A DNA stretch of 64,000 bases from contig JAJTWR010000299.1 in assembly GCA_021613335.1 (NCBI GenBank), positions 1,599,001-1,663,000 of the forward strand, given 5' to 3'. Under the pieces are notes generated by a model. That model had not been told where the DNA came from. It searched no databases and saw only the letters and a program-made list of their open reading frames with translations. The DNA comes from Whitmania pigra (Eukaryota; Annelida; Clitellata; Hirudinida; Haemopidae). This document shows, piece by piece, positions 1 to 11,510 of this stretch (its first letter is position 1; every line of letters begins with the position of its first letter). Both the position numbers and the translations under genes were made by a program.

Positions 1-1004
1 AGATTTCTAACCATTCGAACTTTTATCTTCCACGTAGGAATCACTTTTGTCGTTATCGGAGAAGGAACCTTTCAAACACAACAACTTCCTCTTTATTCGT
101 TAGCATCCACCAATATTAATTTGTACTTTATTTAATTCGTTAAATTCTACAAATATTAATTTATAACTTATTTAATTCGTTAGCATCCACCAATATTAAC
201 TTATACATCAAAACGTGCGCGATGTAATACGACATCTCTCTGTGGTAGGAAGAGCAATTAAAATTACTTTGGTCCTCTCGCATTCTTTGCGATAACAAAC
301 TTAAAAAGTCATTCGGTTGCCGCGGAGCAATTGAGAGCAGTTGTTCGCTTCTCGATCGAAGATGAAGTCATAAACCCTCAACTCCTTTTGGCATCGAACG
401 AAATGAGGCAACACTCCTGCCAAACCAACCTCCTTCTTTTTCACTTTTTGAATATGCAAATTGCTTGCTTCTCGACTACGAATTATGACGTCGCAATTTA
501 ATTTATGGTGCTAGAGATAAGATTTTCATTTGAGCCCTTAAAATGAATAAAATACTTTTCATTAACACGAAATAGTTGCTGTTTCCTTAAACCGTGTTAA
601 GAAATTGAAGGAAAATGAAAAGAAGTACCAGAGAAAAGTAAAATAAGCAGAAAAAATACAAAAACATACAAAAGAAATGTAAGGAAGATCTTCAAATTAA
701 TAAGTCTCTAGACGCAAAGATGGCAGTAAATTCGCTTTTTTCGGCCGTCCCTAAACGGAAACACGTATGGAGCAGAGAAATTGTAAACATGGAAAAAACG
801 CTCATCCCTATTTCGATACTAATCATTTCTAGTTACAACTGCGACTTCCCTCGAGTAATCGACAGATTTTCTGCCGGCGAAAATCACCTTTTGATTGCTG
901 ATTTTGATTTAAAACCAAAACATTTTGATCGAAACAACGCCTTGTTGTTGTAGTATTCACATGTATAATTCATGCATTATTCAACATGATATTTATTACA
1001 TATA
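1..1004. other. AT-rich noncoding stretch with a short tandem repeat
   Basis: No convincing gene was seen. Bases 96-205 hold almost three copies of a 40-bp unit (TTCGTTAGCATCCACCAATA and its continuation; the TTCGT blocks end at 100, 140 and 180). The middle copy has diverged. A 77-codon open frame at 720-953 has no splice or family support. Confidence 0.6.
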
Positions 1005-1207
1005 CTACAGAATTTGCCTCCGCCTCTTTAGCGAAAAGGCAGAATTTGAATAAAAAAATTCAAACCAACTTGGACAAGTTCCGTATTTGAACGAACGACC
1101 TCTTTGGCAGAAGCATCCATCATTTCGTGGATATTTCAAGTCATGCAAACATCTCTGAGGTTCTCCCCTTCTTAAGCTCCGTGACAAGTTTTCTAAGTCG
1201 GATATGT
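1005..1207 (-). CDS. candidate terminal exon with a Cys-rich C-terminus (unidentified)
   Basis: A minus-strand open frame begins directly after a good acceptor (TCTGCAG, plus positions 1208-1214) and runs 67 codons to TAG. It is followed on the minus strand by AATAAA about 10 bp downstream. The peptide starts with an acidic, leucine-rich stretch, then a basic LRRG site. After that comes RCLHDLKYPRNDGCFCQRG and a fourth cysteine in GTCPSW. Four cysteines in 27 residues after a dibasic site would suit a secreted peptide precursor, but I recognise no family. No upstream exon was found. What is seen is the acceptor, the open frame and the poly(A) signal. That it is an exon is inference, and the composition could be chance. 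Confidence 0.25.
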
Positions 1208-2055
1208 CTGCAGACGCCAAGAAGCAAATTATTCATCGTGTCTTTGCATAATAAATGACACTGGTGAATTATATTTCTAATGGATTCTGCAATTAATAAC
1301 TAGTTAGTTTATTGTTGATGCAATCAAATCATGTGCAACTGTAATAACTTATGCAGTAAATATGCAGTATATTTCTCTCAAAATATACATACACTTGCGA
1401 TAAAAAAATTGATGGTTATTGAAGAGTATTAGATCGAATTATTCTCAACTTTACTGCTCGAAGTGATCAGTTAATTGTTAGTTAGTTATTCTTGTCATTT
1501 ACAAAAAAAAAAAAAATAAGGACGAATAAACAATGAATCCACCGTAGACTGATATCTTCTTGTGGTTGGTGCCCATCCAAGAATGAGTTGAGAACTTGTT
1601 TTCGTGTTCCTTGTTGAAGTAAACCTTCACTCCGACTGCAAAACAAGCAGCCAATCAGAGCCTTTGCGTCATAAACGTCTGACGTTTTCCAAATGATCCT
1701 GACAAACCTGACATCAGAAATCTCGACACTTGAATTTGCGTTGCGCTTCCTCCGAGGCTGGTGGATGCGATCGAGCGAAAGGAAATGAAAGCTAGGATTG
1801 ACAGGGACAGAGGATTCGACCATTTTGCCGCACCGGGGTACTTTTTTGGCCGCATGCACTCGATTTGAGGGGCTAATGAAGTCGAGTAGGATTTCTTGGT
1901 CTGAATGAAGGAAGAGAAGTGAATAAATATTTTCTACTGGAAAGTGAGATGTTGTCCTTCCTCGTCTATAAATCACCATCTCATGCGGCATGAACAATTT
2001 CCGAGAGTTTCGTATTGCGGCGTTTTTGATTTGAAAATATTCTCTCAGCCACACA
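1208..2055. other. noncoding, nothing supported
   Basis: A 193-codon minus-strand frame (1482-2063) crosses the stretch. It ends in low-complexity phenylalanine codons and has no recognisable motif, so it is treated as chance. Confidence 0.4.
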
Positions 2056-2399
2056 ATGGCCAAGAACCGACGTAAGAATGCGGCAACTGTTTCCGTGTCA
2101 ACAACTGGTGATCAGTCGAACACTTGAAAAGCTGGCGAATAGTGTCGTCCAGAATGCTTAACAAGAAAGCATCTTCAATCGAACAGAAAACAGGTCTCCG
2201 ACTGAATGGTCATTTGACTAGCAATAAAACTCTTACATGGGCATTAGAGGACGCCATCATATCGCAGAATGTGAGAGGATTAGATTTTCATGTCGAGCGT
2301 AGAAATTTGTTTTCAGACACCAACGATCCATATGCTCTTTCTAAATCATTGGATAAGGAGACTGATGAGCTCGACATGGACTTGGAAACTGGGCTTTAA
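2056..2399 (+). CDS. weak two-exon small-protein candidate
   Basis: An ATG in good context (ACACAATGGCC) at 2056 opens a short basic peptide beginning MAKNRRKNAATVSVSTT. Read straight through it stops after 23 residues. If a donor at 2108 (G|GTGATC) is used with the acceptor TTTTCAG ending at 2316, the phases fit. The second exon (2317-2399) then adds an acidic tail ending DLETGL, giving about 45 residues. Both sites are plausible but not strong. I recognise no family. An alternative is unrelated open frames on either side of noncoding DNA. Confidence 0.2.
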
Positions 2400-3642
2400 C
2401 GACAACTACGGAGTGAGGGATGGCAAAGAGGCAAACCCTCTTTTCCATTAATATTCTCATCTTTTTTTTATCACCGACTTGCCCTTTTAATACCAGAATT
2501 TTAAACAAGCCTCGTTCATGCAGACTAATTGCAAGGATTCCAATCGAATTTGTTTGCAAAAAAAAAACATTGACATTCCAGAAAGTTCGTGAAAAATATT
2601 TTTTAGAAGTTGAAAAAGCAAATTTCTTATTTTTCCTAAAAGGAATACAAAATGGAGAAAGTATATGTGAAAAATTGAATTTAAAAAGTCTAACATCTGG
2701 GATACATGGCAGAGTGAATGATAAATAATATAAATGTGATGTCCCCATCCTAGTGTCGGATTATGTTTTACAACTCGTTCCTGCTGCCTTCCACATTGGG
2801 AAATGTAAATTTCTTTCATCCACGTGTTGAGATTTAGGCTTCATTTGTGTTAAGTTTTATTGTTTTATTCAGATAACCGATCAATAAAATTGGTTAAGCA
2901 TCGGTTATCATGAATAATCATGTTTCTATTATATAATATTATTATTATTTTCAATACTTTATTTAAAAATAATTGTAAAAATAATTTTTGTAAACAATTT
3001 TTCTCTATTTCACGCGATTGCAATGATCCTCATTTGATTTCAAGGAAGCATGTTTGTTGTGGTTTGTTGGTTTTCGTAGTTAAATCCTGGTTAACATCCC
3101 AAATGTAAATATCCATTGTCTTTGTTTCTTTAATTGCAAATTGTGTTCATGGCGGCAATAAATTGAATTATTAAAATAAATTAAAGCAAAAGAACCTTAA
3201 ACTCGAAGATAACATTTCAAATGCCAACGAAGGTCGACATGAAATAATTCCAACTCGATGATCTTCATGGACCTCATAACAAAATAAGACAAAAACAAAA
3301 AAGGAATTTAAAAATAACTCATTAAGCGAATGAACGAATGGATGAGTGAATGAGTGAGTGAATGATTAATAATGTTGGTGATAGCTTTTGTAATTTATAG
3401 CTTAATAAATAAAATATGAAGGAGTTAAGCTTTTTAAAGTTTATTTTTCAGAATTCAATAACAATTTTTATATTAGTTATACTTCTTTAATCTCCTAACA
3501 TTCATTTATTAATTATAATTAATTAATTTTCTGTACGTATTATAATAATACCACTAAAATAGATAAATTGACATAATTAAAATGACATGAATAATAACAA
3601 TAACAACAACAACAACTAAACAACATTAATAATAATAATAAT

Positions 3643-3702
<60 letters not shown>

Positions 3703-3904
3703 CGAAATCACAGAAGACATCCGTTATGCAGCAGTGAATGGTTATCGACTGATTCTGTCGGAATAAGAGTTGAAATAGAAAGTGAAAATATAAACATAAT
3801 GTTAATGAATCATGTTTTATTGTATTGTATCATCATCGTAATCATTGTATCATCGGACAAATACGTCATTCAAGATTTTTACAGGACATTGATGAAAAGT
3901 GATC
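2400..3904. other. noncoding AT-rich DNA with (AAT)n microsatellite
   Basis: No gene was seen. A short CAA run at about 3597-3616 precedes an AAT array at roughly 3627-3700. Confidence 0.6.
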
Positions 3905-4182
3905 TTAGATCACGTTGATGTTGTTGTTGTTAATGTTGTTGTTGGTGGTGTCGATGTTGTTGTTGTTGTTGTTACTGCTGGAGACGTTTTGAATGAGACT
4001 CGTTTGGTTTAAGTTCGTCATTTTGATGAATGGAAAGGTTACAGGACCAAGGTTGCTCTGAAGAAGGCCAAAATGCAATCGTTGCAAATTGAAATGAAGT
4101 GCTTCCCCTCCTAATGAGAATGGAAGGCCTTCTGATAGGTTGATCCATTCCAAGTTAACTCGAGAACAAGCATGGATTTCCT
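3905..4182 (-). CDS. candidate terminal exon with Asn-rich tail (unidentified)
   Basis: A minus-strand open frame follows a possible acceptor (GAAAG|AG at 4182/4183) and runs 92 codons to TAA. The first two thirds have balanced composition (for example WINLSEGLPFSLGGEALHF). The last third is an asparagine/threonine homopolymer region encoded by GTT/GTC-type repeats on the plus strand. Non-repetitive codon use before the repeat makes an exon possible, but no family was recognised and no upstream partner exon was found. Confidence 0.2.
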
Positions 4183-4846
4183 CTTTCAATGACAAGCAGT
4201 GTCAACGATGTCTGCCCTATCAGCAGGAGGTTTCTGTTGTTAATGCTGTAAGTGCTGTTTTCTAAGTTATCAATGTCGAACATTGTGATTAATAATTGAT
4301 AGGTTATTAATGGTTATGTAGTAATTGTGATGAATTATTTATTAATTAATTTTAATATGCTATTAATAAATATGCAGTATTTGCTTATTTAAAATTCCTG
4401 AATTGATTTCTTGGGACATCATCTCCAAGACGAGACACATGGCGGACTTATTGAATTTGCACAAGAAAATCTTAAAATATTTCTCGCTTCTTTTTTTTAA
4501 AATCTTGTTTTGCTAAATTGATTACAATCAGTAATCGATAGATCGAAAGTGTAAACATGGAATAATTAATTTATAATCATTTTCTGATTTAAGACCCCTA
4601 AACACTGTACAATAACTCATTTAATTACCTATCTTTTCAAATAGTTCCATTTCACAGAGGCTCAATAAAATGAAAATATAATTTGGTTTAGACTTTGAAT
4701 AAAATAACATTATTGGAATAAAATATTAACATTTTAAAATGTGAATTATATGTTTTAACAGTTTAATTCAATTTGTTCACAAAATATTCATTAGCTATAA
4801 AAAATTTTAAGTATTTAGTCCTAATTAATTTTTATAAAGATAAAAT

Positions 4847-5091
<245 letters not shown>

Positions 5092-7398
5092 AAGTTGGTA
5101 AAAACCAACTGCTTAAAATTCAAAAAGTTTTAAAACTTTTTCCGTGAAATTGACAAAATATGTTGCTGATAAAAGTGAGGCTCACACTCCATCATTGCGT
5201 TGACGAATTACATCATCATCACGATCACCATCATCACCACGAACATTCACATCCAAAACATCACAAACGTCAAAAACACAGCTTTAAACTCGGATGATAA
5301 AGCATGAAATAAAAAATAAAATTGACGTTTAATTCAGCTCACTCTTTAAAAGTTACTTTTAAGAAGATTTCAGCGATTAATTTTAAAATTAATTTTAAGG
5401 ATTTATCTGAAGGAAAGGCTTCGATCATTAAGTCCATGGACGGCATGATGTCGCAAGGGCTGAACCTGAGGCATTCATATCTCGTGAACTTTGACCGACG
5501 GTCGTGACCTGCATTGTAGAACCTCTTCGGAGCTCGTGTTCATCACAGAGACTTCAGAAAGAAAGCGAATAAATGACGGAAGTCGAACATTTGTAATTTC
5601 GAACATTTAAAGCGATCTCCGGAGATACTGACTTTTTAATTAGAAAAACGTCAAATTCGGAACAAATTTCTACTGGAGAAGACTTCAAAAAGTCACTGAT
5701 ACAAGAAATGTTTTAACAAACCTTCCGTGACTGGAAGAGAGAATTGATGACGACAACATTTTTAAAGCCAAAAGGACAGAATATGAAGATGAGTAAAAAT
5801 TGCACAGAAATTGAGCAAAATTATCATCCCCTTCCAATTGCAGACGGAAATGCATTTCCTTGGGTTTCAGGATGGAAATGAGACCAAAACTCCTGGTTAT
5901 CACTATTTAATAATTCATTACTTTGCAGGATTTTTAAATTACTGGAAATTATCAACTTGTCAATATTTTTTACAGGCTTATAAATGCTTCTTGTCAGTGC
6001 TTATTATTAACTTATCAATGTTTATTATCAACTAATGATTGCTTATCATCAACTTATTCAAATTTCATTTCAAATTTTATCGAACTCAGATGCATAGATT
6101 ACATAAATAACAATAAAAGAACGCACTAAACTACAACAGTTCAAAAGGGTTTCCCATGGTAATTTCTCCTCCGTCTGGGGGATATCCTTAAATAATGTAA
6201 TAATGTAATTTCTGACATTTTTCTGACATTACCTAGCCAGGCGGACAAATCGGAAATCTTTTCCAGATAGAAACAATTAAAAAAACATATTCAAATCGGG
6301 ACAATTCGTTAGTTGAACGTGTAATAAATTTGTCACTTGAACAGGTAATAAGTTTGTTAGTTGAACAGATAGATCAGGAATTTAACAATCAATGCTTTTG
6401 CTAAATAAATACAGTGGTTTGGAGGATTTAAAACATTTTTAAAATGTTGAAGTACGTTGGTCGTCCGTTTCCTTGAAAACAATTTTGGAATGGTGCGAAC
6501 AGCGCCAGATTGGAACTTATTAATAATTAGTAACAACTTATCAATATCTATCATCAGCTTATCAATATTTATCATTAACTTATCACCTTTTCCTTGTTCT
6601 GCTTGATATAATTTTCTTTACGAGTCACTGCAGGTTTTTTTTCCTGCTGAACAGCAGACATGCGCGGCGCCATTTTTAACGATTTGTCGTTTTTTGGCAA
6701 CATCACGTTTATTGATGTATTTCTCTAATTAAAATGTATTTGCGCTGAAATAATACACGTTCCTAATCAATAACCACATTTACAAAAATGCAACTGAAAA
6801 TGCAATTGTACATGTACTTAAACATTTTAATCTCTTTATTGCACAAACGAAACTATAGAAGCGCTAGTAAAAATGAATAAAGGTATGAAATTGTCAACAA
6901 AGCTCATCCGAAATTAGAAACTCCCGCTTATGGATGACCTTGGACGACAGGACAACTTCTCACAAATATGCCACACCATATTCTCTCTTTCGGTGTTAAA
7001 TGAGAAGCCAACAAAAACAAAATACAAGCACAAAAGGTGATGCGACCAGTTCCAACAAAAAATGGCAACACCTCTTACTCTCGGAGGTGCGCAAAACACT
7101 TTCGCTGGTTGCTCGAAACACGATCTTTCGAAGTAATTTCAATGCACAACGCGATTGGAACGCAAGAAGGAGATGACTTTCTCTGGCACGAAAATCTAAT
7201 GGACAGTCTAATTACTGCAATTTGTGCTGAACTTCTCAGACTGCAAATAGGTGGAAGGAGAAATGAAAGGAGACAAAGATTAAGCAGGATGTGGCTGGTG
7301 ATGAATTGCATGGATTTAGGAGTGGATGATTGCAGTAAGTGGAAGAGGTGGACATAGAAGCACAAGTTACAACCTGTAAGCTTCGTGAAAGCACATGC
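5092..7398. other. noncoding stretch, nothing supported
   Basis: Only short open frames on both strands, none with splice-site or family support. A frame at 7037-7357 (+) overlaps a similar one on the opposite strand and shows no motif. Between 5990 and 6590 there are scattered imperfect copies of AACTTATCAATATTTATCAT. Confidence 0.5.
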
Positions 7399-7836
7399 TT
7401 ATTAATATTATTAGAAGTTATTAATATTATTAGAAGTTATTAATATTATTAGAAGTTATTAATATTATTAAAAATTATTAATATTATTACAAGTTATTAA
7501 TATTATTAGAAATTATTAATATTATTACAAGTTATTAATATTATTAGAAATTATTAATATTATTAGAAGTTATTAATATTATTAGAAATTATTAATATTA
7601 TTAGAAGTTATTAATATTATTAGAAGTTATTAATATTATTAGAAGTTATTAATATTATTACAAGTTATTAATATTATTAGAAATTATTAATATTATTAGA
7701 AGTTATTAATATTATTAGAAGTTATTAATATTATTAGAAGTTATTAATATTATTAGAAGTTATTAATATTATTAGAAATTATTAATATTATTAGAAATTA
7801 TTAATATTATTAGAAGTTATTAATATTATTAGAAGT
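7399..7836. repeat. 19-bp AT-rich minisatellite, about 23 copies
   Basis: The unit is AGAAGTTATTAATATTATT, with variants AGAAATT, ACAAGTT and AAAAATT in the first seven bases. AATAATATTAATAA within the unit is self-complementary. The array is bounded on both sides by copies of CATAGAAGCACAAGTT (7353-7368 and 7843-7858) and GTAAGCTTC (7376-7384 and 7835-7843). Confidence 0.95.
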
Positions 7837-8104
7837 AAGCTTCATAGAAGCACAAGTTGAAGTCTCATTTGTATAAGGATTGGATTTTTAGAAATCATAT
7901 TTAACTTAATTCAGACAGGTGACGCTTTTAGAATATTTTTACACTCTACTAAATATTAATTTGACAAATTCATTTGCTAAACAGACTAATGTGAAATGAT
8001 ATTGTTAAGGAAAAAGTGAATGTCACTATTCTGCATAAAAAAATGAATGCATTTTAAGCAGGTAATAAAGCACTTTTGCAAATCCAACTTAGGTCTTTAT
8101 TAGG

Positions 8105-8273
<169 letters not shown>

Positions 8274-9784
8274 AATATTAGGTCATTGAAAGTCTTCAGG
8301 ATTTTAAATGCCAACTTTGATTCTCATTTGGAAAATGCGAGGAAATGCTTGAAACCCGGAAATGAAAAGAAGATGAATAGATGAGATTAAGCTATAAAAA
8401 ATAATTAAACACGACAACAAACGAGAGCATTTCAGATGAAACTTGATTAAATGTGGAGGTGGAAAGTTGCACATCGAGGCGCAACAGCACTTAAGCGAAA
8501 TTGTGCGATGTCAATTGGAAATTCTTGTCCATAATTGTATTGCTAGGAGATGGAGTGAAATAAGAAATCAAAAAAGAATTCATCGAGAGAAAATGAGAAT
8601 TGCACATCATGATTCACGTTGAGTTCTTTGGTGACCAGAAGAGGTTGACTTATTGCGGCAATGAAATGCAGACTTTCCATTGTTTATTGGATGCCAGTAA
8701 GTTATTTCGGGCTATCAATGTGTCAGGCAAGTAGTAGGGAAAGCCTCACCCAGTGAGTAGCACACGAGTTGCTTGTAAGATTTTGTAGATTAAAATCTTC
8801 AAATATTCCATGACAAAAAGTTGTTTATCCAGAAAAATATTCTGACTTGAGTGGTTTTCATAAAAACTAAATTCTATTACTATTCTAAGTGGTTCGAGTC
8901 TCGAGACAAATGCAGCTTAATCATGGCTTCGATAATCATAAATATTTACTCACGTTTTAAATATTTATTTAAATAAGTAATCTAAATTACATTTAAATAT
9001 TACAAAGTAAAAAAAAACAAAGAATTTAAAAAAGAGCTAAATAAATATTATAAAGGAAGCAGAGAAATGAACGATATTGTTCCGAATGACATGATGCAAT
9101 CAGGGCCACAGGGATGGAGGCAATATTTTGGGAACTGCCCGCGGTTTAAAACTTTTTATTGCTTTTCCATCACCAAATTGACAACACAGGGGCCCATGGC
9201 CGCAGTGCTCAGGGTCCAAAAATTTCTGTGGACGGCCCTGCATGCAATTAAAAGTGAAATTGACTTCTTAAATTTAACGATCCCTCAATTTCTGTAAATA
9301 GAACGTAGAAGCACGAAAATCAAATTTGTTTTGAAACATAACTTGATCCATTTGACAATCACATTCCAAACAGGCCAATCACCAACAGATCCCAGGTGCG
9401 TCTCTCATCAGTATGCAGGTGATAGCCATCTCCTCTTTTTAAAAGTTTATGATCATCGGATTATGAAATGTTTAAACTGCATAACAAGTAAGACATTATC
9501 CGTAACAATTAACCTGTTATTCGTGACCAGCATGATATTAATGAGAAGGATAACATTAACTCAAAGCTAATTTAATTAATTATTTCCCCGACCAAACTCT
9601 TCCCGCTAAGCAACTGAATCCAAACGCTTCAATCCATCCCCAGGACTCTCACCCACATCATCTCTCCCTCTTAAATCGATCATGATAATGATCAGACACA
9701 AAGAGGGAGCAGATGTCTTTTTCCTCAAAGTCAGGCTTTAAAAAAGTCCCTTAAATATATATTAACAACAACAATAATAAAAAA
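8274..9784. other. noncoding stretch, nothing supported
   Basis: Short frames at 9067-9297 and 9331-9570 (+) carry no recognisable domain and no convincing splice sites. Confidence 0.5.
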
Positions 9785-9785
9785 A

Positions 9786-9839
9786 ACGATGACGATGATG
9801 ACGAGGACGATGATGACGACGATGACGATGATGATGATT

Positions 9840-9888
<49 letters not shown>

Positions 9889-9938
9889 CGATGACGATGA
9901 CGATGACGATGATGACGATGACGATGATGATGATGATA
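9786..9938. repeat. (GAT/GAC)n microsatellite
   Basis: An interrupted GAT array with GAC variants at both ends and pure GAT in the middle. Confidence 0.9.
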
Positions 9939-10546
9939 CAATCACTTTCCGAGAAAATGTTTGATTTACATTTTATTTGAATTGATTGATTTAATCTGAC
10001 AAAAAGAAATCTACAAGGTGATTGAATAACATCTTGAGGTGAAAGTGTCTGAAAGGCTCATTCGAATTGACGTATAGAATACATGGTGTGGCATAAATTG
10101 ATTAGTAAATATTGTATGACGTATATTGTACAGTATACAGTATATCGTTTAAGTTTATTTTATTTATGGTAAATACTGTATGGTATAGATTATACACATT
10201 GTAAACATGTTTCAACTTATACAGTCAGGACAGAAACCATGAGGACACCAATTATTTCGTGATAACTCGATAAAGAAAAAATTTGAGTTAGGGGAAATTT
10301 TAATATATTATGTATTTATATATTTGTGATTATCTCTTAAATTTTCGTCGAAATATGTTCATGCATTAATTTTAAAATTTTTAAAAACATGATGTCGGGG
10401 CGTCCAATAACCATGAAAGGCACGTTCAAAAATCATCGAAAAATGACTAAAAACCTTGTGAAAAAACAAGAAAAAAGTTTATTAATAAGAAATAATGTTT
10501 CCTTTATTTTCAATAACTGTAAAACATCTGTTATTTTATTAGGGTT

Positions 10547-10720
10547 TTATACGACTTTTCTGTTCAGTTCTTTCCAGGCAATCCTAACGGCGTTTTCAAG
10601 GTCAGATTTTGAGTGAAACTGCCTTTCATTGTTATAAACAAATCTTGACAACATTCCCCAGACATTTTCTATAGGATTTAAGTCTGGGGAACAGGCTGGC
10701 CAATTCATAACTTTCAAATG
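10547..10720 (-). pseudogene. Tc1/mariner transposase C-terminal fragment
   Basis: Minus-strand translation gives NWPACSPDLNPIENVWG, the conserved block around the last catalytic acidic residue of Tc1-type DDE transposases. About 38 further residues follow, typical of the family C-terminus (ending ELNRKVV), then TAA. The N-terminal DNA-binding part and the first two catalytic aspartates are not recognisable. The frame upstream is interrupted by the SINE at 10733-10781, so the gene is dead. Confidence 0.85.
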
Positions 10721-10732
10721 GCATTATTTTTA

Positions 10733-10781
10733 TTTATTTATTTATTTGATTAAAGTCCGTTGCATAGCTATGATGATTTCG
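10733..10781 (-). mobile_element. short SINE 3' module inserted in the Tc1 element
   Basis: On the minus strand it reads CGAAATCATCATAGCTATG, then CAACGGACTTTAATCAAATA and an AATA-rich tail. It is flanked by a perfect 9-bp duplication TTATTTTTA (10724-10732 and 10782-10790), the mark of retroposition. The same roughly 50-bp module occurs at 20855-20925, 28710-28755 and 40320-40370. Confidence 0.75.
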
Positions 10782-11289
10782 TTATTTTTAAACTGTTTAT
10801 GGATTTATATATCAATAATATTTGCATAAAGTGCATTTTGGTTGCATAACTATGAAAAATTCCAAGTTTTATTGGATATAAGTAAGGATGTCCTCAACGC
10901 TTTCAAACGGCCCTAAAATGCTATTTTGCATATTTTACAAGATCTACTTGTTAAATTTCTTTGAAATTTTTCAGGATGTTTTGTCTACAGCACAGAGATA
11001 TTATGCATAAAATTGAGTAATATTGAACTTATATTTAACGAGTTATCAAAAAAATATGGGGTGTCCTCAAGGTTTCTGTATGGGTAACTCAAAATGCAGA
11101 ATAAATACAGAGAACTAAACAATAGCAATTCTTCATTAGCAGGTGAATGCATAAACAAGAATTATTGAAAATAAAAGTTTAGAAAATATTAATTTTATAA
11201 AAACATGCCAGCCGCACAAAACCAGATTATAATTTTTTTTAAAGGTAATCAAGGCTTCTGACAATGATATTTTATTTGAAATAAATGCA

Positions 11290-11510
11290 TGGGTAAGTTC
11301 ATGAGTGTTCGAATAGATGTGTAAATGAATGCATGAATGTATGAATGGATGGGTGCGTGGATGTATGAATGGATAGGTACGTGGATACATGAGTGGATGG
11401 GTGCATGGATGCATGAATGTATGAATGGATGGGTGCGTGGATGTATGAATGGATAGGTACGTGGATACATGAATGGATGGGTGCATGGATGCATGAATGG
11501 AAGGGTTCAT
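11290..11510. repeat. GGATG/GAATG-rich minisatellite with ~80-bp higher-order unit
   Basis: Degenerate GGATGGGTGC/GAATGTAT units are arranged so that an approximately 80-bp block (about 11333-11412) is repeated almost exactly in the next 80 bp. The His/Pro/Ser-rich minus-strand frame over it is a product of the repeat. Confidence 0.85.

Larger units (their letters stand above)
10219..11080 (-). mobile_element. degenerate Tc1/mariner transposon
   Basis: Bounded by imperfect inverted repeats. The left end reads TACAG...GGACAGAAACCATGAGGACACC, then a block containing GATAACTCG. The right end, reverse-complemented, reads TACAGAAACCTTGAGGACACC, then GATAACTCG. TA dinucleotides sit at both ends, as expected for this superfamily. 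The inside carries the C-terminal part of a transposase on the minus strand (see 10547-10720) and a short SINE insertion at 10733-10781. At under 900 bp and lacking most of the transposase it is non-autonomous. Confidence 0.8.

Noticed and set aside
1482..2063. 193-codon minus-strand open frame
   Set aside because: No motif, ends in a poly-Phe low-complexity run, and overlaps another weak candidate on the plus strand.
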